Below, piece by piece: positions 16,563-25,183 of a DNA stretch of 64,000 bases. How positions within the stretch are numbered: position 1 is the first letter of the stretch; each line of letters starts with the position of its first letter. The notes under the pieces were generated by a model. That model was not told the origin of the DNA. It did not search any database and saw only the letters and a list, made by a program, of their open reading frames with translations. The position numbers and the translations under genes are program-made. The DNA is taken from positions 310,001-374,000 of the forward strand of contig NZ_SBIW01000002.1 of NCBI RefSeq assembly GCF_004054195.1, in the 5' to 3' direction. Source of the stretch: Mucilaginibacter gilvus (lineage in GTDB: Bacteria; Bacteroidota; Bacteroidia; Sphingobacteriales; Sphingobacteriaceae).

Positions 16563-19061
16563 TTAGAATTTGTACCCCAATGTTGCTGCGAACATACGCG
16601 GCGGGATAGGGTTAAGGCTGTAACGATCGTGTACGATATAATTCATGGTATCGAAGATATTGGAAACTTTAGCCAGTAATGATACGTGCTTAAAGCTGTA
16701 ACCTGCCGAAAGATCGACGGTTGCAAAGCCTTTTAGTGGTAGCAGAGCATTGTAAGATGAAATTTGAGTAACTACGCCTGTCTTAGGGTTTACCGATGCA
16801 CTGTTAAGTTCTCCCGGATTGTAACCGACAGTATTGTTGTTGCCGCCCATTCTCTTGCCGGTATAGAAAGCAGAAGCGCCTAATTTAAAGCCTTTTATGT
16901 TACCCTTATCAAATGTATAAAATATAGAACCATTGGCGGTATGCGCCGGGTTGTTGATTAGGCGCTCGCCTTCAACCTGTGAACCTCGGGCACCGGTGGT
17001 GTTGGTATAGCGCATAAAGTTGTAACCGTAGCCTGCTATAAAATAAAAGTTTTTTGACAGCGCTCCGTTAACATCTACTTCAAAGCCATCGCTGGTGGTT
17101 TCGCCATTCAACTGCCTTACGTTACTGTTTGTATTTGAACTGCCGTCTGGGTTGAACAGTGCTATTTGGGCCAGGTTACTGTTTTGAATGCGGTAAAGGC
17201 TTACGTTGGCTGATAAACGGCCGTTCAGAAACTCGTTCTTCATACCTAATTCGTACTGGTTAATGTGAGATGGCTTCAAGTTATTGCCGAAAATATCGGT
17301 GCCCGAATTGATGGTGAAATTATTGGTATAGCTTGCGTAAACCGAAGTGGTTTGCTGCGGCTGGTAAATTAGGGCCACTTTTGGTGAGAACGCCTTATCC
17401 GTTTTGTCTACTGCCGTACCACGGGTAACTTTTTGAGTGTTGTAGTTAAGAATCGTAGACTGGAAAGCTTTTTGGTACGACCAGCGTACACCGGCCAGTA
17501 CTTTGAATTTGCTTGTAAGGCTAATCAAATCCTGAACATATACGCCGGTACGATTTTGCGGTGTGATTGTACGCATTGTATCAGTAATGGTGGGGACATC
17601 ATTCCGTGCATTAAATGTTGCAGGGTCGTAGATATTAATTTTGTCGTATTTGGTACCAACAAAACCCGTCGCCGATGTGAAGTTAAAGTTTCTTCCCTCA
17701 ATCACTATCCTGGTAAAATCGGCACCCAGCAACAACTGGTGTTGGAAACGGCCGGTTTTAAAGTTTCCGTTTAAGTTTAATTGAGCGGAATAATCTTTTT
17801 CGCCGGATTTTACCGCGCTCAGAGCCCTGTCCCAATCGCCGGCGGCTGAAATTGCAGTAGGTACACCCACCCCAAAGCCATTTACGCGAGTGTTTTGAAT
17901 GGCACCAATGGCATTTAGTCTCCAGTTATCGTTGAATTTATGGTTTACCGTTAAATAACCTGCGGTTTGTTTAGTGTTGTTATAGGCCCAGTTTGGGTAA
18001 ATAAAACGGTTGCGGGGTTGATTGGGCACTTCGGTTACGGTAATACGGTTATTGGGTATACCAACACCTGCATCGGGAACCAGGTCCGATTTTAAGTAAT
18101 CAAATTGAAAAAGAACATCCGTTTTTTGGCCTATTTTATAAAGTAATGATGGATTGATATAAGTACGGTGCGTGTTCACTACATCGCGGTAGCTATTAGC
18201 ATCTTCATGCGTACCAACTACACGGAATGCAAGATTTTTGGTGATAGGCCCGTAAATATCAAGAGTTGGCTTGTACTGGTTGTAGCTGCCAAGCAGCATA
18301 GATACCGATCCGCCCCAGTCAAACCTTGGCTTTTTGGTAACCATATTGATCACCACACCACCAGATACGTTGCCGTAAAGCAGCGCTGAGCTACCTTTAA
18401 GCACCTCTATCGATTCCAGTGTACTTGCATCCGGGAAACCCTGTGTATTAGATATAATGCCATTTTTAAAAATGCTGCCGCCAGAACCTGCAACCCCAAT
18501 GCTATAGCCACGGGCCGAAAAGGTTTCGGCCACACCGCCACGGGTTTGCGTAAGCGAAACACCGCTCACGTTCTTAAGCACATCACCCAGGCGAACCGCC
18601 TGCTGATCGGCAATTACCGTGCTGCTGATAACACCTGTGCTTTGCGGCAGATCCAGCGGGCGGATATTAGCTTTACCTAAGGATACCGGCTTGTTGAGGG
18701 TTTGCGAGCCGGTTATAACAACTTCTTTAAGTTGAGATGCGCTCTCAGTTAAGTTAAAATCTAACCGGCTGATCTTACCGGCGGTTACTGTTACAGGCTG
18801 TTCCTGTGTTTTTAAGCCAACAAAAGATACTTTAATGGTATAGCTGCCGGGTTTAATATTTTTTAGTTCGTAATTACCGTCTTCGTCTGCCGTGGTGCCT
18901 TTATTGATACCGGCAAGGCCTACACTTACGTAAGCGGCAGGGTTGCCATCGCTGGTTTTTACTGTACCGGCTATGTTTCCGGTTTTAGATTGTGCGAGAA
19001 GTAACGGCGCGTATAGACTAACGGAGAGTATAAGCAGTAGAATTATATAGTATTTTTTCAT
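16563..19061 (-). CDS. TonB-dependent siderophore receptor
   Basis: About 832 residues. The ATG at 19061 starts a signal peptide (MKKYYIILLLILSVSLY and onward). An N-terminal CarboxypepD_reg-like domain (GNIAGTVKTSDGNPAAYVSV) is followed by the plug (VRLGDVLKNVSGVSLTQTRGG) and a 22-strand barrel ending in AATLGYKF with terminal Phe. Features such as SSALLYGNVSGGVVINMVTKKP are typical of ferric-siderophore receptors of the FhuA/FpvA group. It imports an iron chelate through the outer membrane with TonB energy. Fur-like palindromes lie in its promoter and leader, matching one before the ankyrin-DUF2271-reductase operon. Confidence 0.94.
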   Translation of the reverse strand: MKKYYIILLLILSVSLYAPLLLAQSKTGNIAGTVKTSDGNPAAYVSVGLAGINKGTTADEDGNYELKNIKPGSYTIKVSFVGLKTQEQPVTVTAGKISRLDFNLTESASQLKEVVITGSQTLNKPVSLGKANIRPLDLPQSTGVISSTVIADQQAVRLGDVLKNVSGVSLTQTRGGVAETFSARGYSIGVAGSGGSIFKNGIISNTQGFPDASTLESIEVLKGSSALLYGNVSGGVVINMVTKKPRFDWGGSVSMLLGSYNQYKPTLDIYGPITKNLAFRVVGTHEDANSYRDVVNTHRTYINPSLLYKIGQKTDVLFQFDYLKSDLVPDAGVGIPNNRITVTEVPNQPRNRFIYPNWAYNNTKQTAGYLTVNHKFNDNWRLNAIGAIQNTRVNGFGVGVPTAISAAGDWDRALSAVKSGEKDYSAQLNLNGNFKTGRFQHQLLLGADFTRIVIEGRNFNFTSATGFVGTKYDKINIYDPATFNARNDVPTITDTMRTITPQNRTGVYVQDLISLTSKFKVLAGVRWSYQKAFQSTILNYNTQKVTRGTAVDKTDKAFSPKVALIYQPQQTTSVYASYTNNFTINSGTDIFGNNLKPSHINQYELGMKNEFLNGRLSANVSLYRIQNSNLAQIALFNPDGSSNTNSNVRQLNGETTSDGFEVDVNGALSKNFYFIAGYGYNFMRYTNTTGARGSQVEGERLINNPAHTANGSIFYTFDKGNIKGFKLGASAFYTGKRMGGNNNTVGYNPGELNSASVNPKTGVVTQISSYNALLPLKGFATVDLSAGYSFKHVSLLAKVSNIFDTMNYIVHDRYSLNPIPPRMFAATLGYKF

Positions 19062-19072
19062 GTTGTTTTTAT

Positions 19073-19102
19073 TTAGATTAATTCTAATTTGTCGCAAAAA
19101 TA
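19073..19102 (-). promoter_or_regulatory. TonB-receptor promoter with Fur-like operator
   Basis: On the minus strand TATTTTTG (plus coordinates 19095-19102) fits the -7 box, and a TTG lies 20 nt further upstream. Just downstream, TTAGA-TTAAT-TCTAA (19073-19087) is a perfect 5-5-5 palindrome near the expected start site, 11 nt before the ATG. It closely resembles the box at 11208-11222. Confidence 0.6.
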
Positions 19103-19131
19103 AAAACTTAGCGCTAATATTACAATGTTAT

Positions 19132-19146
19132 TTAGAATAAGTTTAA
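19132..19146. promoter_or_regulatory. second, weaker Fur-like half-palindrome
   Basis: TTAGA-ATAAG-TTTAA has one mismatch in the second arm relative to the 19073-19087 box. It lies upstream of the -33 region of the receptor promoter, where an auxiliary operator could sit. Confidence 0.3.
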
Positions 19147-19347
19147 ATAAACTTACGGTGAGGGAAACGTACAAGAAATCGACAGGGAAATGGAACGGCA
19201 ACCACTCCAGGGCGTATGGCGGGCTTTATTCTATTGGACTACACCAAACGGTTAAAAAACTTTCCTTGCTAATGCTACAAAGCGATAGCGCCGATGGCGC
19301 AAGTAAAACAGTCAGTCCAAAAGTAAAACAAGCTAATTATGGACCAT

Positions 19348-20118
19348 TTACTTCAGCCCGTCTGGCAAAACGCTTACAGCAGTCCAGCCGCCATCTACCA
19401 GCAGGCTTTGCCCGGTAATTTGCCTTGCTCCGTCAGATACCAAAAATAAAACGGTGCTTGCAATGTCCGATACATGGTTCGGGCGACCCATGGGTGTTAT
19501 GGTTTTCCAGATTCGCTCATAGTCGGCTTCCTGGATAGTGCGTTCTGTTAAGGTGGCACCGGGGGCTACGGTGTTTACCGTTATTTTGTATTGCGATAAC
19601 TCGATGACCAGGTTTTTAGCCAGCATCTCTAATGCGGCCTTGGTCATGGCGTAGGCGGCTAAACTTTTAAGCGCCTGGTGCCCCACTGCCGACGACATAA
19701 ATAAAATTGAACCGCCGTTACCCTGTAGCTTCATCTGCTTTGCAGCTGCCTGAGTTAAAAAGAAGGTGCCTGCCAAATTCACGTTCATCACTTTCGAAAA
19801 ATCCTCTTCCGAATAAGTAAGAAAATCCCCATACAAGGTTATCCCTGCGTTGGCTATTACTATATCCAAGCTACCGTATAAGGTTACTGTCGTGGCAACC
19901 ATCTCATTAATAAAGCTTACGTTGCTACAGTCGCCGGGCATTGCGTGGCAATTGCCGGCCTGGGTCTCTCCAATGATGACTGATGCTTTAACTGCGAGTA
20001 CAGGGTCTATATCGTTCAGTACAACCTTTGCGCCTTGCTCTGCCAGCATCCTGCAAATTTCGAAACCTATACCTTGGCCTGCTCCCGTTACTATGGCTGC
20101 TTTATTTTTAAAACTCAT
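19348..20118 (-). CDS. short-chain dehydrogenase/reductase (SDR)
   Basis: 256-residue classical SDR. The cofactor motif TGAGQGIG is at 11-18, NAG at 90-92, the structural Asn at 114, catalytic Ser at 142/143 (MSSAVGH), and the YxxxK pair Tyr156/Lys160. An acidic residue after strand 2 (NDID) suggests NAD preference. The C-terminus TGQSLLVDGGW is typical of the FabG-like branch. It is a soluble oxidoreductase of hydroxy/oxo substrates, substrate unknown. It stands alone on the minus strand with no obvious operon partner. Confidence 0.92.
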   Translation of the reverse strand: MSFKNKAAIVTGAGQGIGFEICRMLAEQGAKVVLNDIDPVLAVKASVIIGETQAGNCHAMPGDCSNVSFINEMVATTVTLYGSLDIVIANAGITLYGDFLTYSEEDFSKVMNVNLAGTFFLTQAAAKQMKLQGNGGSILFMSSAVGHQALKSLAAYAMTKAALEMLAKNLVIELSQYKITVNTVAPGATLTERTIQEADYERIWKTITPMGRPNHVSDIASTVLFLVSDGARQITGQSLLVDGGWTAVSVLPDGLK

Positions 20119-20740
20119 GGTACTACATTAATACGGATTTATTAAAATTGATACCCTCCTCCGCCTGCCAAAAATATTTAACGCGTTAAAGATGCCTGCA
20201 CTTGGCTGGCATACAATTTATTATAGTACAGTCCCACTAAGGGGTGGTCGCAATTGGTTTATTAAATTGGCTCGGTTGGGGTAACCTTTATCAAATGTAT
20301 TAAACGGCTTTTTAAAAAAGCATGAGGCGGGTTATTTTTTTAGCCTACGGATATATTTAGTGAGACCAACTACAAGCACACATAGCCTGGAGATCAAAGA
20401 TCAACCGGGCTATGTACACCGAATTAAAGATACATGTACTTTAATTGCTAAGGCTCATCCTGGTGGTATATACCTGCTGGGGCAAACCACCATTCACATC
20501 GCCTTGAAAATACCTGCAGGCTGGCGCAAATTACATTTCATAAGACTCAAGAATGTAAAGCGCAGGCTGGACATCCTTTACCACCCCCATAAACACCAGT
20601 TGACAACAACCAATACCGGCACACTATTCTCCGCGGAATTGACCATAGAGCTCGATTAGCCCACTATTTTAGCCAGTGCTCTTTGAAATTGAGCCTTTCT
20701 TGCCTTATATTGTGATATCTTTACTGTTAAATATAATACC
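20119..20740. other. accessory intergenic region with one doubtful frame
   Basis: 622 nt between the SDR gene and a 68-residue plus-strand gene. The first ~240 nt show no recognisable gene. A GTG-initiated frame of 99 codons occupies 20360-20659 and is listed separately. No terminator or mobile element was recognised. Confidence 0.4.
20360..20659 (+). CDS. hypothetical protein, GTG start, doubtful
   Basis: A 99-codon frame beginning with GTG. The middle of the product (IYLLGQTTIHIALKIPAGW) alternates like beta strands, and the end (LFSAELTIELD) is strand-like too, so it could be a small beta-rich protein. There is no clear ribosome-binding site and I recognise no family. It may be a truncated or spurious frame. 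Confidence 0.3.
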   Translation: MRPTTSTHSLEIKDQPGYVHRIKDTCTLIAKAHPGGIYLLGQTTIHIALKIPAGWRKLHFIRLKNVKRRLDILYHPHKHQLTTTNTGTLFSAELTIELD

Positions 20741-20947
20741 ATGAAACACGATGACGTTGTTGCCGCGCTAAAAGTAATTTCCGAGAAGGGGATGGCGATA
20801 AACATAAGCAAGGATGACCTGCAGGACCTAAGATTATACAACCTGATAGAGGTTGCCAAGGGCGCGGAAAAGGAACGATCGCCGGCTTGTATTTTAACCA
20901 AAAAAGGCCGGGTAATGCTCAAGGCAAATTTAAAGCCAAAACCCTGA
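20741..20947 (+). CDS. small hypothetical protein, winged-helix-like
   Basis: 68 residues starting at ATG 20741. The sequence runs DDVVAALKVISEKGMAI, then SKDDLQDLRLYNLIEV, then a turn and ACILTKKGRVMLKANL. This helix, helix, beta-hairpin pattern with a 'LTxKGR' wing resembles small winged-helix proteins or the end of larger ones. It is basic at the C-terminus, which would suit nucleic-acid binding. The gene is convergent with the HExxH membrane protein, 11 nt away. No specific family was recognised. Confidence 0.6.
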   Translation: MKHDDVVAALKVISEKGMAINISKDDLQDLRLYNLIEVAKGAEKERSPACILTKKGRVMLKANLKPKP

Positions 20948-20958
20948 TTATCTTCTAC

Positions 20959-21648
20959 TTAATCCTTATTGATCAGCATTAGATTTCTGCGTGTGACAAT
21001 TAGCGCTGCCAACACAATAAAAGTATGCAGGGTAATTAGCAAGGGCGTCCCAAACACCCAGGGTTTAGATAATAATCCATTGTTTAATAGATAGTTAAGA
21101 AAGCTAAGCACATAACTCAATATAAATACCAGCGGCAGGGTTAAAAACCCCAAAATATACAACCAGGCCCATTTATTGCTGATAACCCTATAAGCTTTTA
21201 TTATCGGCGGTAGCCCTAAAAGCAGCAATATGGCTGAGCAAATAACTACCATTTGCGTATAACTAAAACCTGTTTTGAGCAGGTGACGGGTTACTACCAT
21301 CTCATCTCCACTGCCCATCATGGCCTGGCTGATGCGCCCGAAAGGAATATTGGCAAACACCAACGAAAACCCAACTGACTGATTATTAGGTTTTTTAGAA
21401 CACAACAACCACATCCCCAGCCATATCAGGATAAATGAGAACAGCGGACCAGCCAGCGTGGCTACCCACGAAAATGGGTGGTTTAGTTCGCAACCCTCGC
21501 ACAAACCCCAAACATTAAAATCACGGCTTCCCCAAGCACCGCAGATGATGCGGCCTGTTATAATATGCACTGTTTCATGCAGTTCGAGCATGATGAGCAC
21601 CAATAATAAAAAAGTGAAGATATATTTAGTGGAAAGTTTTAACCGCAT
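20959..21648 (-). CDS. multi-pass membrane protein with HExxH zinc-protease motif
   Basis: About 229 residues using the ATG at 21648, which starts directly before a membrane helix. Five to six hydrophobic segments are visible. In the first, LELHETVHIITG carries HExxH (His24, Glu25, His28), the zinc site of gluzincin-type proteases. Further on are AGPLFSF (67-73) and NIPFGR (100-105), which recall the AGP and NP motifs of site-2 proteases (M50), and GSGDE (112-116), where Asp115 could be the third ligand. It may be an intramembrane protease, but the fit to M50 is only partial. Confidence 0.65.
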   Translation of the reverse strand: MRLKLSTKYIFTFLLLVLIMLELHETVHIITGRIICGAWGSRDFNVWGLCEGCELNHPFSWVATLAGPLFSFILIWLGMWLLCSKKPNNQSVGFSLVFANIPFGRISQAMMGSGDEMVVTRHLLKTGFSYTQMVVICSAILLLLGLPPIIKAYRVISNKWAWLYILGFLTLPLVFILSYVLSFLNYLLNNGLLSKPWVFGTPLLITLHTFIVLAALIVTRRNLMLINKD

Positions 21649-21869
21649 GATAAGGCTTGTAAATAATGGCATCTGACGCCATTTGCCAACCATTGGTTAC
21701 AGTAGTTTTTACGCGCCTATTTTATACGAACTGATAGAAAAACGGTAAAAACTGCAAAATCACTTGCGAAAACTTCCGTGAATTTTCAATTTTTGCAGCT
21801 TTTTAGGGATAAATTACTGCTTTTTTAGTGTTTTTTTATTCCCTTTTTTTGATGGCAGCGGCAGTGTTT

Positions 21870-22520
21870 TCAACGCCCGGTCTGATCTTTTATGAAACTT
21901 ACCCCGTGAGCATACTCCGGTTTTTTCAGCTGCTTTTTTAATCCCTGGAAACTCCTGGTGGGGCCCTCCGCGGCAAGCATGTTGATCAACCAGGCGGGGA
22001 TGTTACCTCCGGGATCTACCTGCAGGGTATACACCACTTTTATCTTATCTTTTTCAATGGGTATAATAATCCATTCGCCTTTGGAAGCGGTTATCCTCAC
22101 AATATCTTCCTTCACCGGTACAAAACCCGGCACGGCGGGGCCATCTACCGTTACCACTTTAGTTTCGGGGTTCTGGCGGACAATGAGGTGGGCAACAAAA
22201 TCGCGGTTGGTGGCGGGCCATGGTACATCTATCTCAGAATAGTAATACACTTCTGACGGTGACACCTGTTTTATGAGCGTACACAGTTTAGTATGCGAAA
22301 CCCATTCCGTACAGTTTTTTACATCCAGCAGCACTTTTACCAGTTGCGCCGCGGTAGCATCCAGATCCGCCTCCACTTTTATGGCTTTAAATTTAGATCC
22401 CGGCACTAAACTCGTAAAAACCTTTATACCGTCCTTATCCGTTTTTGGGGTCCATTTATACTGGGCGGATGCGGTGGATATCTTTAATATAAATACGAAT
22501 AAAAGCAACTTTTTATACAT
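21870..22520 (-). CDS. START-domain-like exported protein
   Basis: 216 residues with a signal peptide (MYKKLLLFVFILKISTASAQY). The remainder fits a START/SRPBCC lipid-binding fold: DLDATAAQLVKVLLDVKNCTEWV, then YYYSEIDVPWPATNRDFVAHL, then the C-terminal helix PAWLINMLAAEGPTRSFQGL. Bacterial START proteins bind hydrophobic ligands, here probably in the periplasm. It is monocistronic, divergent from the GH127 gene, and followed by a T-rich stretch without a clear hairpin. Confidence 0.8.
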   Translation of the reverse strand: MYKKLLLFVFILKISTASAQYKWTPKTDKDGIKVFTSLVPGSKFKAIKVEADLDATAAQLVKVLLDVKNCTEWVSHTKLCTLIKQVSPSEVYYYSEIDVPWPATNRDFVAHLIVRQNPETKVVTVDGPAVPGFVPVKEDIVRITASKGEWIIIPIEKDKIKVVYTLQVDPGGNIPAWLINMLAAEGPTRSFQGLKKQLKKPEYAHGVSFIKDQTGR

Positions 22521-22930
22521 GGAACAACTTTATACTGCTAAACGCCGCAAAATAGAAATTATTAGCTTCATGTATTATTCCTGCTACAATTATGACAATA
22601 TACAGGTAAAGCACCCCCAGATGAGACCGAACCACGCCCCTGCACACTAAAACCTCCACAGTATCGGGCAGCTCTCATTCTCCATTTATATCTTTCATTT
22701 TTTGTTTGCATACCCCCTCGCTTACAAAATAAGCACGCTGATATCGGGCCGTTTAAACGCCACCAGCGTGTTAATCATCAATTTTGTTATTACCTTGTCG
22801 CTCTCGGCTATGGTGGCTATGCTATCCGAAAAGTTTATCGAAAAACGGGGCATTAACCTCGGCAAAAACTGATAAAACGACTGGAAAAACCATCCGCCCA
22901 AACCCTAATTGTAAAATAATTTTTATCGTG
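22521..22930. other. divergent region with an acyltransferase remnant
   Basis: 410 nt between the START-like gene (minus) and the GH127 gene (plus). Most of its right half is taken by a 5'-truncated reading frame that matches the C-terminus of an OafA-type acyltransferase (22651-22872). The left 130 nt should hold the START-gene promoter, but no exact TAnnTTTG was seen. Confidence 0.55.
22651..22872 (+). pseudogene. C-terminal remnant of an acyltransferase-3 (OafA-like) protein
   Basis: A 73-codon open stretch after a TAA, with no start codon at its beginning, ends in TGA at 22870-22872. It begins IGQLSFSIYIFHFLFAYPL, continues with a second hydrophobic helix (NFVITLSLSAMVAML), and finishes FIEKRGINLGKN. 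These are the characteristic last two helices and the 'xEKPxxxLGr' tail of acyltransferase-3 membrane proteins. The first ~300 residues expected for the family are missing, so it is a deletion remnant. Confidence 0.6.
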
Positions 22931-24952
22931 ATGAAAATTAAATTAACCATTTGCTCTTTGCTCGTTTCCTCCTTATTTTATTCAACCCTACAGGCGCAAA
23001 CTGCCGGTACGGTTACAAACTATGTTGCCAACCGCGCCCCTTTGCGCCAAAACCCTTATTTAGAGCTGCCCTTGGGTGCCATAAAACCACAAGGATGGCT
23101 GCGCGAGATGCTCATCCGCCAAAAAAATGGCGCTACGGGCAACCTGGATAAACTATACCCGCTGGTGATGAGCAAGCGCAACGGCTGGCTGGGCGGCGAT
23201 GGCGACCAATGGGAACGCGGCCCCTACTGGCTGGACGGGCTTTTGCCACTTGCCTATATTTTAGGTGATAAGGCTTTAATAGCCAAGGTAAAGCCCTGGG
23301 TAGAGTGGAGCATTAAAAGCCAGCGCGCCGATGGTTACTTTGGCCCCGCGAAAGATTACGCCAATGAGCCCGGCATACAGCGCGATAACACCGCCGATTG
23401 GTGGCCGAAAATGGTGATGCTGAAGATACTGAAACAGTATTACTCGGCCACGGGCGATAAACGGGTGATCGGCCTCATGACGAATTACTTTAAATTTCAG
23501 TTAAAGGAACTGCCATCCAAACCGCTGGACCATTATACTTTTTGGTCGCGCTACCGCGCAGGCGATAACCTGATGGTGGTGTACTGGCTCTACAATATCA
23601 CGGGCGATAAATTCCTGCTGGATCTGGCCGACCTGTTGCACAAACAAACCTTTGATTTTACCGACGCGTTTTTAAACACCCCCCTGCTTTCGCAGGATGG
23701 CAGCGTGCATGGCGTTAACCTTGCCCAGGGCATGAAAGAGCCTATTGTTTATTACCAGCAGCATACCGATCAAAAATACCTGGACGCAACTATCAAAAGC
23801 TATAGCGACCTGCGTAAATACGATGAAATGGCGCACGGCCTATTCGGCGGAGACGAGGCACTGCACGGTAATAACCCCACCCAGGGTTCGGAACTGTGCA
23901 CCGCTGTGGAGATGATGTTTACGCTGGAAAGCACTTTAGAAATTACCGGCGACGTAAACTATGCCGACCGGCTGGAGAAGATCGCCTTTAACGCCCTGCC
24001 TACCCAAATAGACAGTAATTTTGTAGACAGGCAATACTTTCAGCAGGCCAACCAGGTGATGCTTACCCGCCACACGCGTAACTTTGATACCAACCACAGC
24101 GGTACCGATGTTTGTTACGGCCTGCTTACGGGCTACGCCTGCTGCACATCAAACATGCACCAGGGCTGGCCAAAATTCGCCCAAAACCTTTGGTACGCCA
24201 CGCCGGATAAAGGGCTTGCCGCTTTAGTTTATTCGCCCAATGATGTAAAGGCCTTTGTTGCCGATGGAAAGGAGGTTACCTTTAAAGAAGAAACCGCCTA
24301 CCCTTTTGGCGAAACCATCAAATTCACCTTGAGCACAAAAGCTAAACAGCTTGCCTTCCCGCTGCACTTGCGCATACCGCAATGGTGTACAAAAGCTACC
24401 ATAAAAGTTAACGGGCAGGTGGTGCTGGAACCAAAAGGCAACCAGATAGTGCAGGTAAGCCGCGAATGGAAGAACGGTGATGTTGTGGAGCTTACCCTGC
24501 CCATGCACGTGTTTAAAAACAACTGGTACGAGAACTCCATATCGGTGGAGCGCGGGCCAATTGTATACGCCCTTAAAATTGGCGAGCAGGTAAGCCATGT
24601 AAAGATCACGGATAAAGACTCGGTAGATTATGGTAACGCTTACGACGAAATTCGCCCCACTACACCCTGGAACTACGCTTTGATAGCCCAGCCGGATAAT
24701 AAACTGAACGAGCATTATAAAGTTGTAACCACAGGCACAGTAGCAAGCTACCCCTGGAGTGTGAACAACAGTCCCATCATTATCAAAACCAAGGGCAGGC
24801 GCGTACCATCATGGGGCTTGTATAACGATATGACCGGGCAACTCCCCTACAGCATTGGCTACGGGCTGGATGCCGAAAAGGAGGAAGATATTATACTGAT
24901 ACCTTACGGCTGTACCCGGCTCCGCGTTTCGCAGTTCCCGGTGGTGTGGTAG
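22931..24952 (+). CDS. GH127-type glycoside hydrolase (DUF1680, beta-L-arabinofuranosidase-like)
   Basis: About 673 residues from the ATG at 22931, which starts the signal peptide MKIKLTICSLLVSSLFYS (cleavage near LQAQT). An (alpha/alpha)6 domain and C-terminal beta domains are expected. The unusual GH127 zinc-thiolate active site appears conserved: Glu321 and Cys323 in SELCTAVEMM and the Cys pair 404-405 in GYACCTSNMH, one of which is the nucleophile in characterised enzymes. It likely removes beta-L-arabinofuranose or a similar sugar from plant glycans. It stands alone, not in a polysaccharide utilisation locus. Confidence 0.9.
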   Translation: MKIKLTICSLLVSSLFYSTLQAQTAGTVTNYVANRAPLRQNPYLELPLGAIKPQGWLREMLIRQKNGATGNLDKLYPLVMSKRNGWLGGDGDQWERGPYWLDGLLPLAYILGDKALIAKVKPWVEWSIKSQRADGYFGPAKDYANEPGIQRDNTADWWPKMVMLKILKQYYSATGDKRVIGLMTNYFKFQLKELPSKPLDHYTFWSRYRAGDNLMVVYWLYNITGDKFLLDLADLLHKQTFDFTDAFLNTPLLSQDGSVHGVNLAQGMKEPIVYYQQHTDQKYLDATIKSYSDLRKYDEMAHGLFGGDEALHGNNPTQGSELCTAVEMMFTLESTLEITGDVNYADRLEKIAFNALPTQIDSNFVDRQYFQQANQVMLTRHTRNFDTNHSGTDVCYGLLTGYACCTSNMHQGWPKFAQNLWYATPDKGLAALVYSPNDVKAFVADGKEVTFKEETAYPFGETIKFTLSTKAKQLAFPLHLRIPQWCTKATIKVNGQVVLEPKGNQIVQVSREWKNGDVVELTLPMHVFKNNWYENSISVERGPIVYALKIGEQVSHVKITDKDSVDYGNAYDEIRPTTPWNYALIAQPDNKLNEHYKVVTTGTVASYPWSVNNSPIIIKTKGRRVPSWGLYNDMTGQLPYSIGYGLDAEKEEDIILIPYGCTRLRVSQFPVVW

Positions 24953-24993
24953 CTGCAATGTCGCGGGTATACGCGCCAAAAAAGTTTACAAAA

Positions 24994-25064
24994 GTTAACA
25001 TATTTTTGTTGTGTTAACTTATAGATGGCTGATAATCAATTATTATAAAAACAGAGGGTTAACA
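24994..25064. promoter_or_regulatory. three GTTAACA half-sites upstream of the Crp-family gene
   Basis: GTTAACA (24994-25000) and its reverse complement TGTTAAC (25012-25018) form a 7-bp inverted repeat with an 11-nt spacer. A third GTTAACA occurs at 25058-25064. They precede the -7 box at 25144 and may be sites for autoregulation or another regulator. Confidence 0.35.
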
Positions 25065-25143
25065 CAAAAACAGCTTTTTATTTGCAGAATTTTAGACAAT
25101 TTATAGATTTCGCCCCCTCCCAAATGTTCCTGCGGCATAGTTC

Positions 25144-25151
25144 TATTTTTG
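25144..25151 (+). promoter_or_regulatory. -7 box of the Crp-family regulator gene
   Basis: TATTTTTG matches TAnnTTTG and ends 32 nt before the ATG at 25184. The AT-rich upstream region has several possible TTG -33 elements, none decisive. Confidence 0.5.
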
Positions 25152-25183
25152 TTTTATAGTGCCAATTGGATAGATTTACAAAG

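Noticed and set aside
22784..22930. N-terminal extension of the GH127 frame upstream of the ATG at 22931
   Set aside because: The ATG at 22931 begins a clear signal peptide; the extension overlaps the acyltransferase remnant in another frame.
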